A stretch of DNA of 64,000 bases, taken from Epiperipatus broadwayi. Its lineage: Eukaryota > Onychophora > Udeonychophora > Euonychophora > Peripatidae. Shown piece after piece: positions 35,427-46,305 of this stretch. The stretch lies in assembly GCA_028023455.1 (NCBI GenBank), contig JAQFVV010012405.1, positions 10,972,423 through 11,036,422 of the forward strand, written 5' to 3'. The notes beneath the pieces were generated by a model, which saw only the letters and a list, made by a program, of their open reading frames with translations, searched no databases and was not told where the DNA came from. Both the position numbers and the translations under genes were made by a program. Each line of letters starts with the position of its first letter. The first letter of the stretch is position 1.

Positions 35427-36661
35427 ATGATTAGTGATAAAATGGAAGAAAGCAATAGTGGTGGAAGGGCAACACTAGAAGTAAGCCCGATATCCTTTAA
35501 AAACCCACATATAGTAGAGGAGAGTGCATTTCAGATGTTAATGAATGTGATGAAGGAAATGCGCAAAGATATTAATCGAAATCATCAAATAATGAAGCAG
35601 GAAGTTAGTGATCTTAGGACAGAGATGAAGGAAATGAGACAGGAATTTATGGGAAGAATGGACATAATCCAGGCAGCAGTAGAAGTAATGAGGAAAGATG
35701 TAGATGAAGAAAAGTCCGAGATTTTAGAATTAAAAGGAGACATGGAAGAAGTGAGGGAGGAGTTAAGCAATGGGGATGTGAATCAGTTCAAAGTGAGAGA
35801 AGTGCAAGTAGAAGGGATATGTCAAGAATTAGTAAATAGTCAGATAATGGTGCAACAGGAAATAGTGAAATTAAAAAATAGAGAGCATGAAAGAAAAGTA
35901 ATGACAAGGAATTAGGAAATTCTGAGAAAATAATAGAGAACAAGGAGGATATAAAGGCTGAATTGAAAGAGATATATAGTAGTGTAATGGAAGAGATAGA
36001 GCAGAAAGTAAAACAGATAGAACGGAAGTGTGATAATTTCAGTTTTGATGATAGGCAAGATGTACTGATGACGAAATTCATTGAAAAACAATTTACTGTT
36101 TCAGTATTCAAAGCAGAAGTGGGAGAAAACCCATTGAAATATTTAGAGAGCTTAGGTAATTTGTTTCATTTTCAAAATTTGCCAGAGGAGGATAAAGTTG
36201 CAGTGGTGAGTAGTTACCTCCAAAAGACAGCATGTGATTGGTGACATACCTTAGGTGATAAACCACAGACATTTGCAGAGTATAGATGTTTGATTCTAAG
36301 AGCATTTTGGAATGAGGCCAGGCAATATGGGATCATGTATAAAATATCTCAAAAAAGATATTCGAATGCACGGGAAGAAACCTATGCGCAATTCTTCTAC
36401 CGGCAAATATCAAAACGTAAGGGATTAACGGCATTTCCTATGTCAGATGGGCAGATGATTCGAATATTACAAAATAACATGCTACCAAATATCCAACATT
36501 TAATGTTGAGGAAAGATGGATGTTCAGTGGAAGAAATGGCAGAATTTTTAATGCAGGTGGATTACGGCAAATTACCCCGGGAACCTCTAGATCGATACAG
36601 AAAATGGGATGGGCAGAACCATTCATTTGGTAGAAAGAAAGAGCCACCTGATCAATCTTAA
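35427..36661 (+). pseudogene. retrotransposon Gag-like protein, unit A
   Basis: Capsid-like protein that would form the retrotransposon particle. ATG 35427 opens a frame of 162 codons: first an SFKNPHIVEESAFQML segment, then a long coiled coil of heptads rich in Glu, Lys and Met (about residues 40-150). A homopolymer-A frameshift at about 35895 moves the rest to another frame (from about 35900; first ATG 35963), and a TGA at 36242-36244 replaces the second Trp of the ACDWW motif that unit B keeps. The C-terminal part (36290-36661) has LILRAFWNEARQYGI and YAQFFYRQIS, as in the Retrotrans_gag family, and ends in a basic RKKEPPDQS tail. No CCHC zinc knuckle. Confidence 0.8.
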
Positions 36662-37035
36662 TGAAAATATAATGGGATGGAAATTATAATAAATAATTAT
36701 AGGTAAATGAACTTTAATTAAATAAAGTAATATAATATTTATAAATTTAAATTTTGCAAACTAAAATGCTCAGAATGATATTTTAATTTCAGAGGAGGGA
36801 CAGAGATAATGTACCGAGGTACATTGTTATCTAATTAATATTTTTTAAATCTCGTTTTTTAAAAAATAAAAGTTGAAAGAATAAAGATTTAAAACTAAAG
36901 AATAGTGTAGGGGGTTTTATTATTAAAAAAACAAAAAAAAATAAATGCTTTAAAAGAGGATACAATTTTTTTTATTTAAAAAAGAAAAAAAAAATCTTAT
37001 GAAATAAAAATGATTTAATATTATTTTGATTAATT

Positions 37036-38438
37036 TGTAATAAAAAATAATAAACAAATTTTGTTTTGTTTTACAATAAAACAATTAAATGTGTGTGTGT
37101 GTGTGTGAAAGTGTTAAAGACAAAAAAATAGAAGCCCAATCAAAGCGAAGCAAAGACCAGTAATTTCACCAGACAATAGATGCTAGGAAAATAAAAAAAT
37201 TTCCATTGTTTAAACAGTTTAAATATTTTAACATTTATTATTCTCATTCATTGTTATTACATTTTTTAAAAATATTTCTTGAAGCTACAGATATAACAAT
37301 TATATAAATTGTTATGTCTCCTGATACAATGCACTGTGAAATCACTGCGTTGTACAGTCAACTGGAGCTTTCTGAGTTCAGAGGGAACCATGTTTGAATA
37401 AAACAAGTAAAGTAGGGGAGTGTGTGTATGCTGAAAAATCCACAAAAATTTATATAAGATCACAGGATCCAAAGAAGATTTGTTGGAAGTTAGCGCTAAC
37501 CAGTTATAAGTACTTTTAAAGAATTTACATTGTGCTGTGTACGTCATTTCCAAATTCATAAATCCTGGGTAACTTCTGTTTTAATATGCTTTCATTCTTG
37601 ATTTCCTTTAAAGATAAACAATAAACTGTGCAAAATAAAACTATAAACTTTTTAAAATAATATTTGAAAAATACAAACAATATCGGCTTCTATGTTTAAT
37701 TATATTTAAAGACATTGTGTGTACGAATGTGTGAATTTTAAGTTAATGTATTGTGTATATTTTATTTATAATAATAATAATATATTAAAAAACATTTATG
37801 TAAAATGAACAGAGTGTGCGTGTTTAAATTATAAAGTAGAACGATTGGTTTTTTTTTTCTTTAAAAAAAAAAAGGAAATATTTAAATTGTCTTTTAAAAT
37901 ATTTATGTTTTAACACACACAATTATACAGAGTAATATTTTAATAAAGTGGAAAGGGAAAAATTCAATCATTAAATAAGAAATAATCAATTTAAAAGTAA
38001 AAGGATAGAAATCATAATTTTAAAAGTAATGATTTGTTGTGTAAAGACGTAAATTGTTTTCTCATTCTATACATTGTTATTATTTTTAAAATAGAAGTAT
38101 TATTTAGGGCAGAGTTGTTATTCTCTTAAAAGGTAGTTAAAATCCATTGACCTAGCTGGAGGGTCAGGTACTGGATTTAGTGCTAAACAGATAAGCATGT
38201 TAATTACGAATGTAATTAGCTGGCACCTAAAAGGTTTTACCTTAAAAATAAATAAAATGTTTGTTTTGTTGGTATTTGTCCATTAGCCGAGTGTTTATGT
38301 TATTGGTAGTTTGCTGCCAATGATATTTTACACTCTACCTGAAGACCAAGCACCTTTAAATATTGGGTAGTTTAAAAAAGATGAAAAGTATTTCAGATTT
38401 CTATTTGTTGTTTTTAGTTTAGATAAATGAGGTGGGCA
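37036..38438 (+). repeat. long direct repeat B (putative LTR)
   Basis: About 1.40 kb, the middle of the three repeats, with roughly nine in ten bases matching A by eye. It begins TGTAATAAAAAATAATAAAC and ends GAGGTGGGCA. The preceding A-rich tract (36978-36995) could be a degenerate polypurine tract, although it stands ~40 bp from the border rather than next to it. Confidence 0.75.
37266..37559 (-). CDS. antisense open frame in long repeat B
   Basis: A 97-residue frame on the strand opposite to gag, with the same start and stop as at 42329-42622 in repeat C; in repeat A it is cut by a TAA and only 68 residues remain (33570-33776). Sequence features are a SSLDPVILYK stretch and THTPLLYLFYSNM. 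No known domain. Conserved length in two copies may simply reflect low divergence between repeats. Confidence 0.2.
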   Translation of the reverse strand: MNLEMTYTAQCKFFKSTYNWLALTSNKSSLDPVILYKFLWIFQHTHTPLLYLFYSNMVPSELRKLQLTVQRSDFTVHCIRRHNNLYNCYICSFKKYF

Positions 38439-38725
38439 GTTTATTTGGAGCATCAACGTGGCCCGAAATTAGACCTTTCAAGTGGTAGAACTGACTGAGT
38501 TGTAGTTTGACGGTCATTTGGCACATTAACATAGGACCAACATAAGTTGTAGTTGGACATTTATTTGGCGCATTAATGGGGCCTGAAAATAGCCATTGCC
38601 AATGGTAGGGCCAACATAAGCAGTAGTTGGACGTTCATTTGGTGCATTGATGTGGCCTGAAACTGGTCATTTCAAATGTAGGAACAACATAAGCTGTAGT
38701 TAGACATTTTCTAAATGGTGTGGTC
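38439..38725 (+). repeat. leader tandem repeats, unit B
   Basis: The same ~50-60-bp repeat as in unit A but only about four or five copies, so the array has contracted or expanded since the two units separated. Confidence 0.8.
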
Positions 38726-39017
38726 AAAGTTGGCCATTAATAATATAGGTGATAGTTCGTGAAAGAGAGGTTAGAAAACATGACAGTATTGTGTTTGTTT
38801 TTTTTTAGAGCCGGTCAGATTAGTGTAACTATTAAAGGTGATTTTTATATGACATTATATAACGTGGAAGCATAATCCTTAAGAAAGAAAAAAAATAAGG
38901 GATACTCCAAATGAATGAGGATAGTTTGACCTAGGCATAAAGGTAGGACTGGGAGACTGAAGGTTGGTTGTACATACGTTTTGAAATAGAAATTTTTTTA
39001 TTTAAATAACGCTAAAT

Positions 39018-40278
39018 ATGATTAGTGATAAAATGGAAAAAAGTGATAGTGGTGGAAGGGCAACACTAGAAGTAAGCCTGATATCCTTTAAAAACCCACA
39101 TATAGTAGAGGAGAGTGCATTTCAGATGTTAATGAATGTGATGAGGGAAATGGGTGAAGATATTAATCGAAATCATCAAATAATGAAGCAGGAAGTTAGT
39201 GAGCTTAGGACAGAGATGAAGGAAATGAGACAGGAATTTATGGGAAGAATGGATGTAAGCCAGGAAGCAGTAGAAGTAATGAGGAAAGATGTAGATGAAG
39301 AAAAGTCTGAGATTTTAGAATTAAAAGGAGACATGGAAGAAGTGAGGGAGGAGTTAAGCAATGGGGATGTGAATCAGTTCAAAGCGAGAGTAGTGCAAGT
39401 AGAAGGGATATGTCAGGAATTAGTAAATAGTCAGTTAATGGTGCAACAGGAAATAGTGAAATTAAAAAATAGAGAGCATGAAAGAAAGTAATGACAAGGA
39501 ATTAGGAAATTCTGAGAAAATAATAGAGAACAAGGAGGATATAAAGGCTGAATTGAAGGAGATATATATTAGTGTAATGGAAGAGATAGAGCAAAAAGTA
39601 AAACAGATAGAATGGAAGTGTGATAATTTCAGTTTTGATGATAGGCAAGATGTATGGATGAGTAAATTCATTGAAAAACAATTTACTGTTTCAGTATTCA
39701 AATCTGAAGTGGGAGAAAACCCGTTGAAACATTTAGAGAGCTTAGGTAATTTGTTTCATTTTCAAAATTTGCCAGAGGAGGATAAAGTTGCAGTGGTGAG
39801 TAGTTACCTCCAAGAGACAGCATGTGATTGGTGGCATACCTTAGGTGATAAACTGCATACATTTGCAGAGTATAGACGTTTGATTCTAAGAGCATTTTGG
39901 AACGAGGCCAGGCAAGATGGGATCATGTATAAAATATCTCAGGAAAGATATTTGAATGCTCGGGGAGAAACCCATGCGCAATTCTTCTACTGGCAAATAT
40001 CAAAACTTAAGGCATTAACAGCATTTCCTATGTCAGATGGGCAGATGATTCGAATATTACAAAATTACATGCTGCCAAATATCCAACATTTAATGTTGAG
40101 TAAAGATGGATGTTCAGTGGAAGAAATGGCAGAATTTTTAATGCAGGTGGATTACGGCAAATTACCTCGGGAACCTCTAGATCGATCAGAAAATGGGATG
40201 GGCAGAACCATTCATTTGGTAGAAAGAAAGAGCCACCTGATCAATCTTAATGAAAATATAATGGGATGGAAATTATAA
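39018..40278 (+). pseudogene. retrotransposon Gag-like protein, unit B
   Basis: Second copy. The coiled-coil part (39018-39491, 157 codons) stops at TAA; the capsid part (39478-40278, 266 codons) starts at an ATG overlapping that stop by 14 bases in the +1 frame. The break is in the same A-rich run as in unit A but with a different number of A's, so both copies probably lost bases from one longer frame. The capsid part is intact: EKQFTVSVFKSEVGENPLKH, AVVSSYLQETACDWWHTL, FAEYRRLILRAFWNEARQDG, HAQFFYWQISKLKALTAF, and a C-terminal helix region SVEEMAEFLMQVDYGKLPRE. A one-base deletion after LDR alters the last ~30 residues relative to unit A. No zinc knuckle and no Pol domain. Confidence 0.82.
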
Positions 40279-40534
40279 TAAATAATTATAGGTAAATGAA
40301 CTTTAATTAAATAAAGTAATATAATATTTATAAATTTAAATTTTGCAAACTAAAATGCTCAGAATGATATTTTAATTTCAGAGGAGGGACAGAGATAATG
40401 TACCAAGGTACATTGTTATCTAATTAATATTTTTTAAATCTCGTTTTTTAAAAAATAAAAGTTGAAAGAATAAAGATTTAAAACTAAAGAATAGGGTAGG
40501 GGGGGTTATTATTAAAGAAAAAAAAATGCTTTAA

Positions 40535-42021
40535 CTCTTTCAGCTCTTTGAGCACTGTGAGTACGCATCAGGTGATGTTCAGATGATGTTTTGTTTTCTT
40601 TCTTTACTGACGTAAAAGGTATAAATGTGACATAGATGAAAATACGATTGTTAGAAAGCTTCATGATGTAGCTTTCAGAAAATGTTTATTTCAAAAAAAT
40701 CGGTTAAAATTTAAATTTTTGGCAGCAGTTTTAATCAACCACAGTATTTAATTCTTTTGTCTTTTTTAATAATTTTTGTACTTATCATGGAGCGATAAAA
40801 GACAAATAATTTATGGTGCTACGGATGACATGTCTCTGGTACTATTAAAAAATGGCTGACAGAAGCGGTTGAATGTAATTTTGTAAGTAACATTTAAAAA
40901 AAAAATTTTTTTTTTTATTTTTTAGTAAAAGCATAATATATTTTTATATAAATTATACTTTTTATTAATTATTTTTAGTTTGTAATTTGTGTGTGTTAGT
41001 TAGTTACATTCGTATATAATTAATATCTAACGTAACTTTTAACGTTCTACACTTATAAAAATAATGTTTTTTCAAAAAGTATAATTTATTACAAAAATCA
41101 TTAATTATGTTTATGTATATAATATAATATGGTTTATAAGTAATTTGTTATAATTCTGATTGTTGTTTACATTTTTCAAGTCTATAGCTAACAAATGATC
41201 TGTATGCAAATAAATTATATATACGTGATTCATGCTTTTATTTTGGTATATGTTTCATAACATTATTTTCAAGTCAATAGCTAACAAATACACTATATGC
41301 AAATAAATTATATCTATGTTGTACAATAAATATAATAAGATAGCATCACTTCTGTGTATAAAGAATATAATCATCACTTGTGTGCATAAAGAATATACAC
41401 ATAACTGGTGTCCATAAAGAATATAAACATCACTGATGTACACAAAAAATATAAAATGAAGAGATGAAACTCATTTTATCATAGTGATATAGACAGTAGC
41501 CTACAATTTCTAGTTTTAGACAGATAAGAAGCCAATTGCTATGATGATTTCTTTTGTATCTTTTATTAGGATGAATCTTTTTCTTTATAGACACCTTTGA
41601 CATTTAGAACATTTGGGGTACAAGATAAAAATGAAGAAGTCATATCCGACTTCTTTTGGAGATTGTGAAGCTGTGGATTATCTCAGGTAAGACATGTTAT
41701 ACATGTTTAGAAAGATAATTTTATGAGGAATGCAAAGAAATTATCACTGAAGATGTATTTTCAATTTTAGTTAATGGTACTTATCATATTATGAACAAAC
41801 AATAAAATAATAAATATTTCGGATGTGAAAATTTATTTTTTCCTTATTTTTTTATATAGTTATCACTATTTATTTTATGTTTATTGTTTTCCTTAATGTT
41901 TTTAGTGTTTAGCAATGTAATTGTTTTTGCTCTAACATAATTAAAACTGATGTTATTGTGAAAATTGTGTGTCAGGCCAGTATTTTAAAAAGTTCAATAT
42001 GGTGGCTTGAAGCTGAATCAG
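40535..42021. mobile_element. TTAA-flanked nonautonomous DNA transposon (piggyBac-like)
   Basis: A 1487-bp insertion in unit B of the tandem gag element, flanked by TTAA on both sides (40531-40534, 42022-42025). Ends are CTCTTTCAGCT and, inverted, CTGATTCAGCT (9 of 11 match). Unit A has the uninterrupted site GCTTTAAAAGAGG, which proves the insertion and the TTAA duplication. TTAA target and short inverted ends point to the piggyBac superfamily. No transposase is encoded. Fragments of the same family lie at 47.1 and 49.3 kb. Confidence 0.88.
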
Positions 42022-42100
42022 TTAAAAGAGGATACGATTTTTTTTATTTAAAAAAAAAATCTTATGAAATAAAAATGATTTAATATTATTTTGATTAATT

Positions 42101-43503
42101 TGTAATAAAAAATAATAAAGAAATTTTGTGTTGGTTTACAATAAAACAATTAAATGTGTGTGTGTGTGTGAAAGTTTTAAAGACAAAAAAATAGAAGCCC
42201 AATCAAAGCGAAGCAAAGGCCAGTAATTTCACAAAACAATAGACGCTAGGAAAATAAAAAAATTTCCATTGTTTAAACAGTTTAAATATTTTAACATTTA
42301 TTATTCCCATTCATTGTTATTACATTTTTTAAAAATATTTATTGATGCTACAGATATAACAATTATATAAATTGTTATGTCTCCTGATACAATGCACTGT
42401 TAAATCACTGCGTTGTACAGTCAACTGGAGCTTTCTTAGTTCGAAGGGAAACATGTTCGAATAAAGCAAGTAAAGTAGTGGAGTGTGTGTACACTGGAAA
42501 ATCCAAGAAAGTTTATATAAGATCACAGGATCCAAAGAAGATTTGTTGGAAGTTAGCGCTAACCAGTCATAAGTAATTTTAAAGAATTTACATTGTGCTG
42601 TGTATGTCATTTCCAAATTCATAAATCCTAGGTAACTTTTGTTTTAATATGCTTTCATTCTTGATTTCCTTTAAAGATAAACAATAAACTGTGCTAAATA
42701 AAACTATAAACTTTTTAAAATAATATTTGGAAAATACAAACAATATCGGCTTCTATGTTTAATTATATTTAAAGACATTGTGTGTACAAATGTGTGAATT
42801 TTAAGTTAATGTATTGTGTATATTTTATTTATAATAATAATGTATTAAAAAACATTTATCTAAAATGAACAGAGTATCAGTGTTTAATTTATAAAGCAGA
42901 ACGATTGTTTTTTTTTCTTTAAAAAAAAAAGGAAATATTTAAATTGTCTTTTAAAATATTTATGTTTATGTTTTAACACACACAGTTATACAGAGTAATA
43001 TTTTAATAAAGTGGAAAAGGAAAAATTTAATCATTAAATAAGAAATAATTAATTTAAAAGTAAAAGGATAGGGAAATCATAATTTTAAAAGTAAGGATTT
43101 GTTGTGTAAAGACGTAAATTGTTTTCTCATTCTGTACATTGTTATTATTTTTAAAATAGAAGTATTATTTAGGGCAGAGTTGTTATTCTCTTAAAAGGTA
43201 GTTAAAATCCATTGAGCTAGCTGGAGGCTCAGGTACTGGATTTAGTGCTAAACAGATAAGCTTGTTAATTACGAATGTAATTAGCTGGAACCTAAAAGGT
43301 TTTACCTTAAAAATAAATAAAGTGTTTGTTTGGTTGGTATTTGTCCAGTAGCTGAGTGTTTATGTTATTGGTAGTTTGCTGCCAATGATATTTTACACTC
43401 TACCTGAAGACCAAGCACCTTTAAATATTGGGTAGCTTAAAAAAGAGGAAAAGTATTTCAGATTTCTATTTGTTGTTTTTAGTTTAGATAAATAAGGTGG
43501 GTG
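42101..43503 (+). repeat. long direct repeat C (putative 3' LTR)
   Basis: Third copy, ~1.40 kb. Similarity to A and B ends at the same place where theirs passes into the leader (AAGGTGGG), and C then continues into (TA)n flanking DNA. This is what the right-hand LTR of an element should do. No matching target duplication with the left flank (GATTA) was found. Confidence 0.75.
42329..42622 (-). CDS. antisense open frame in long repeat C
   Basis: Counterpart of the frame in repeat B, 97 residues, most residues identical (for example the LRKLQLTVQRSDLTVHCIRR segment). Unknown, possibly chance. Confidence 0.2.
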   Translation of the reverse strand: MNLEMTYTAQCKFFKITYDWLALTSNKSSLDPVILYKLSWIFQCTHTPLLYLLYSNMFPFELRKLQLTVQRSDLTVHCIRRHNNLYNCYICSINKYF

Positions 43504-43509
43504 GTTCAA

Positions 43510-43657
43510 TATATATATAATAAATAAATAAATTTTAACGGTTAATCCAATATTATAGTTTAAATTCTTTTGTAATTGAAAGCACTACAAAATAATTTGA
43601 ACTATAATATTGGATTTACCATTAAAATTTATTTATTTATTTATTTTTTATATATAT
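43510..43657. repeat. inverted repeat, first of three palindromes
   Basis: Left arm ending ...TTAATCCAATATTATAGTTT and right arm AACTATAATATTGGATTTAC... pair over ~55 bp with about three mismatches around a ~25-bp loop. It lies directly next to the right end of long repeat C. Confidence 0.85.
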
Positions 43658-43680
43658 AATATTTTATAACAGGTACTGTA

Positions 43681-43726
43681 TTTTACATTTAATATATATA
43701 TATATATATATATATTAAATGTAAAA
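43681..43726. repeat. perfect palindrome with TA core
   Basis: TTTTACATTTAA, a (TA)n core, then TTAAATGTAAAA: a 46-bp perfect palindrome. Confidence 0.9.
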
Positions 43727-43739
43727 TTATCAAATGCCA

Positions 43740-43779
<40 letters not shown>

Positions 43780-43791
43780 GGCATTTGATAA
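43727..43791. repeat. palindrome TTATCAAATGCCACCT
   Basis: TTATCAAATGCCACCT (43727-43742) and AGGTGGCATTTGATAA (43776-43791) are perfect inverted copies around a (TA)n core. It abuts the preceding palindrome. Confidence 0.9.
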
Positions 43792-44560
43792 GAAGTAAAA
43801 TATACTTTCAATTTTACCAAGTGGGCCTTCAGTACTTTAGTACCATAATGATACTAAATAAATGAAATTTTAATTTTAAGGTTTGATATTTTCTATTGTT
43901 ACCCATGAGGGCAAGTTTTGTCAATGTTCAGCAATTAACATTAGCATTAAACATACTAGACCTTTGCAAACATTAATAAAATAAATTTCCTTGTAAAAAA
44001 TTGAAAGAAAGAAAATGGTACAATAATTTCAACAATAAAAAGAAGATAAATACAATAAATGACATTTTATAATAACAAAAAAGATCCCTAACATAATTCT
44101 AACATTTAGAGTTTGCTTTAAGTGAAAAGAGAGCTTATGATTGATTCCTTTTCAAACCAGAGAGAAACTGAGCAGTAAAAATTTTAATGTTTATATATTC
44201 TGGTCATTGGTGTTATTGGTAATGTGTGGGTTTTCATATAGTAGATAAAATTCTAACTAACATACATTATCCAAAATGGTGAATTTAATAAAATTGTACC
44301 TCTAAGTTTAAGATTAAAAATCGCTATGGTCTTTTTTTCTCAATTGTGTGATAGTTTTTAAGTAATATATTAGTTTTTCTGAAGGCAAAAGAATATATGC
44401 ATGATTTTTTTAAAATTCATATTTGTAATGATGACAGACAAAATAGTTATCATCTTTATTTTTAAGAGGCTGTAAAATCACTCTCTAAAACAATGATTTG
44501 TAGGCAAAACTAGATGAGAGCTAAAAATTTCGTAAATTCAAAATTAAGTTGCTACTAAAA
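43792..44560. other. AT-rich DNA without recognised gene
   Basis: Nothing recognised between the palindromes and the foldback MITE. Confidence 0.55.
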
Positions 44561-44858
44561 CAGGCAAAACTCTCCATACAGTAATGTCACTCAGTACAAG
44601 CCAGAATAGTTGATGGATGCCACAAGGCTTATGCATAAAATCCCTACCTAGTGCCTACCCATTCAATATTTCCAGATTAGTTTCTAGATTGTGGCTTTTG
44701 TCAGTGAGCAGCCACCTTTTATCTCTACCTAACTACAAAACCAGTCTGGGGATATTGGGTGAGTAGGCATTAGATAGGGATTTTATACATAAGCCTTCTG
44801 GCATCCATTGATTACTCTGACTGGCACTGAGTGGCACTACTGTACAGTGAGTTTTGCA
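44561..44858. mobile_element. foldback MITE, copy 1
   Basis: Inverted arms of ~100 bp: CAGGCAAAACTCTCCATACA at the left and, inverted, GAGTTTTGC with TGGCACTGAGTGGCAC at the right. A ~90-bp spacer. Terminal CAGGCAAAAC recalls hAT-type ends, but no 8-bp target duplication is visible. It has relatives at 63.1 and 5.6 kb. Confidence 0.75.
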
Positions 44859-44929
44859 TATTTTAATAACAGTTATGAGCAATCATAAGAAATGGTGATC
44901 ATCTGATGTTTAGTGGTTTAAGTTTCTAC

Positions 44930-45260
44930 TAAGGATGACTTTTTATTTATGTACTTACAATTGCGAATTCCTTCAAATAAAGATTGTACTAATTAAAAGA
45001 AAAGTGACTCATATTAAATGGAAGATTGCTGAATTTTGTAAAATTAGAAAACAGAAATGTAAACACAATTGATTTAAAAAACGGCATGAATTTTTCTAAA
45101 GTAAAAATATTATAAAAAGAAGTTGTGAGATTTCTTATAAATAAAAAGTGAAATAATAATATTACAGTGCTATGTGACAGATCAGACAGAGTGGTAAGGT
45201 AAACAAATCAACTAATTAATTTAAATTAATGAAAAATACCAAATGTAGATATTTCAGTTT
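44930..45260 (+). pseudogene. RTE LINE 5' fossil fragment
   Basis: The DNA resembles 21240-21500 of RTE copy 2. Shared landmarks are GTGACTCATATTAAATGGA (compare 21298), CACAATTGATTTAAAAA, TAAATAAAAAGTGAAATAATA and a GACAGATCAGACAGAGTGG segment where copy 2 has the SDTMTR codons. No frame is open. It lies immediately 3' of a foldback MITE. Confidence 0.55.
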
Positions 45261-46220
45261 CATGTGCCAGAAAGTTCATACTTTTATGAATTAGGATTTT
45301 TATATCATTGTACAATATGCCTTTGATCAGGTCAAGTAACATTTTAAAATTGTCATAGGATATGTTAATGTATTTTCAGTGCTAAGTACTTTATAAAGAT
45401 AGGACCAATTTTCGTCAATTGAGAAAGTTTTTAAATATATAGCAACTCAGAACAATAAAGACAATAGGAACGGAACAAACCTAAATAAGTTGAGATGTTA
45501 TTCTTTAATCAAGAGAACCATAGATTAATAAATTTATAGTTTAAATTTTCCTGTAATTTATATATATATATATATATACACTTTCAATGTAACCTTGTGC
45601 ATATTTGCATTATAGATATAAAGATTAAAAACAAAAAAAAATGACCTAATGCTAAAAAAAACATATAAGGTAGTTCATAAAATTATATGTAAATTATAAT
45701 ATCTGTAAAGGATTTCAAAAGCTACCACTTTATATTGGTTTCAAAATAATAATGTTTATAAATATATATACAGACATCCACTAAGTTATTATTTTATCAT
45801 CCTTTAAGATTTTTATAGGCTTTGTTTTTCAAATTTTTAGTTTTATGATTTTCTATTTCGAATGGCAAAATTTTCAACCGATTGCCTTTAACGAGTTCCA
45901 TTTAAAGTATGTTCGCTATCTTGCTTTCTCATTGTGCTAATAAGATTTAAGAACGTTGTAGAATTGATTTTATTGATTATTATTGATTTTATTAAACATT
46001 ATTGATTTGAATATTACAGTTTAACCACGTTTCCTAATCAAAGCTTTATAAAATTTTGGACGAACACGCGCACATATATATATTATTATAATTATTAATA
46101 AAAAGTGAATCATTGTTTCACCTAAAATGTAGCTGTCCATTTGAACCATTTTCTTAGTTTTGGATTAAAATAGAAAACCATTTTATTTTATTGTTTTTGT
46201 TGTTGTTGTTGATGTTGTTG

Positions 46221-46305
<85 letters not shown>

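Larger units (their letters stand above)
33348..43503 (+). mobile_element. tandem gag-only LTR element (LTR-gag-LTR-gag-LTR)
   Basis: Three ~1.4-kb repeats alternate with two internal regions of ~2.29 kb (34742-37035) and ~2.17 kb (38439-42100 after removing a 1.49-kb insertion). Each internal region has a leader with short tandem repeats and one gag-like gene. Only ~375 bp lie between the gag stop and the next repeat in unit A, so there is no room for protease, reverse transcriptase or integrase. The three-repeat, two-body layout is what unequal recombination between LTRs of neighbouring copies gives. Nonautonomous gag-carrying elements (TR-GAG) are known in plants; this one would need polymerase in trans. 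Confidence 0.7.

Noticed and set aside
35585-36305. Minus-strand frames opposite gag in units A and B
   Set aside because: They mirror the gag codons (Ser/Leu/Ile-rich complements of Glu/Lys-rich heptads) and have no independent features.
34742-38725. CRISPR array suggested by the evenly spaced leader repeats
   Set aside because: Repeats are imperfect, contiguous, without unique spacers, and the context is a eukaryotic LTR element.
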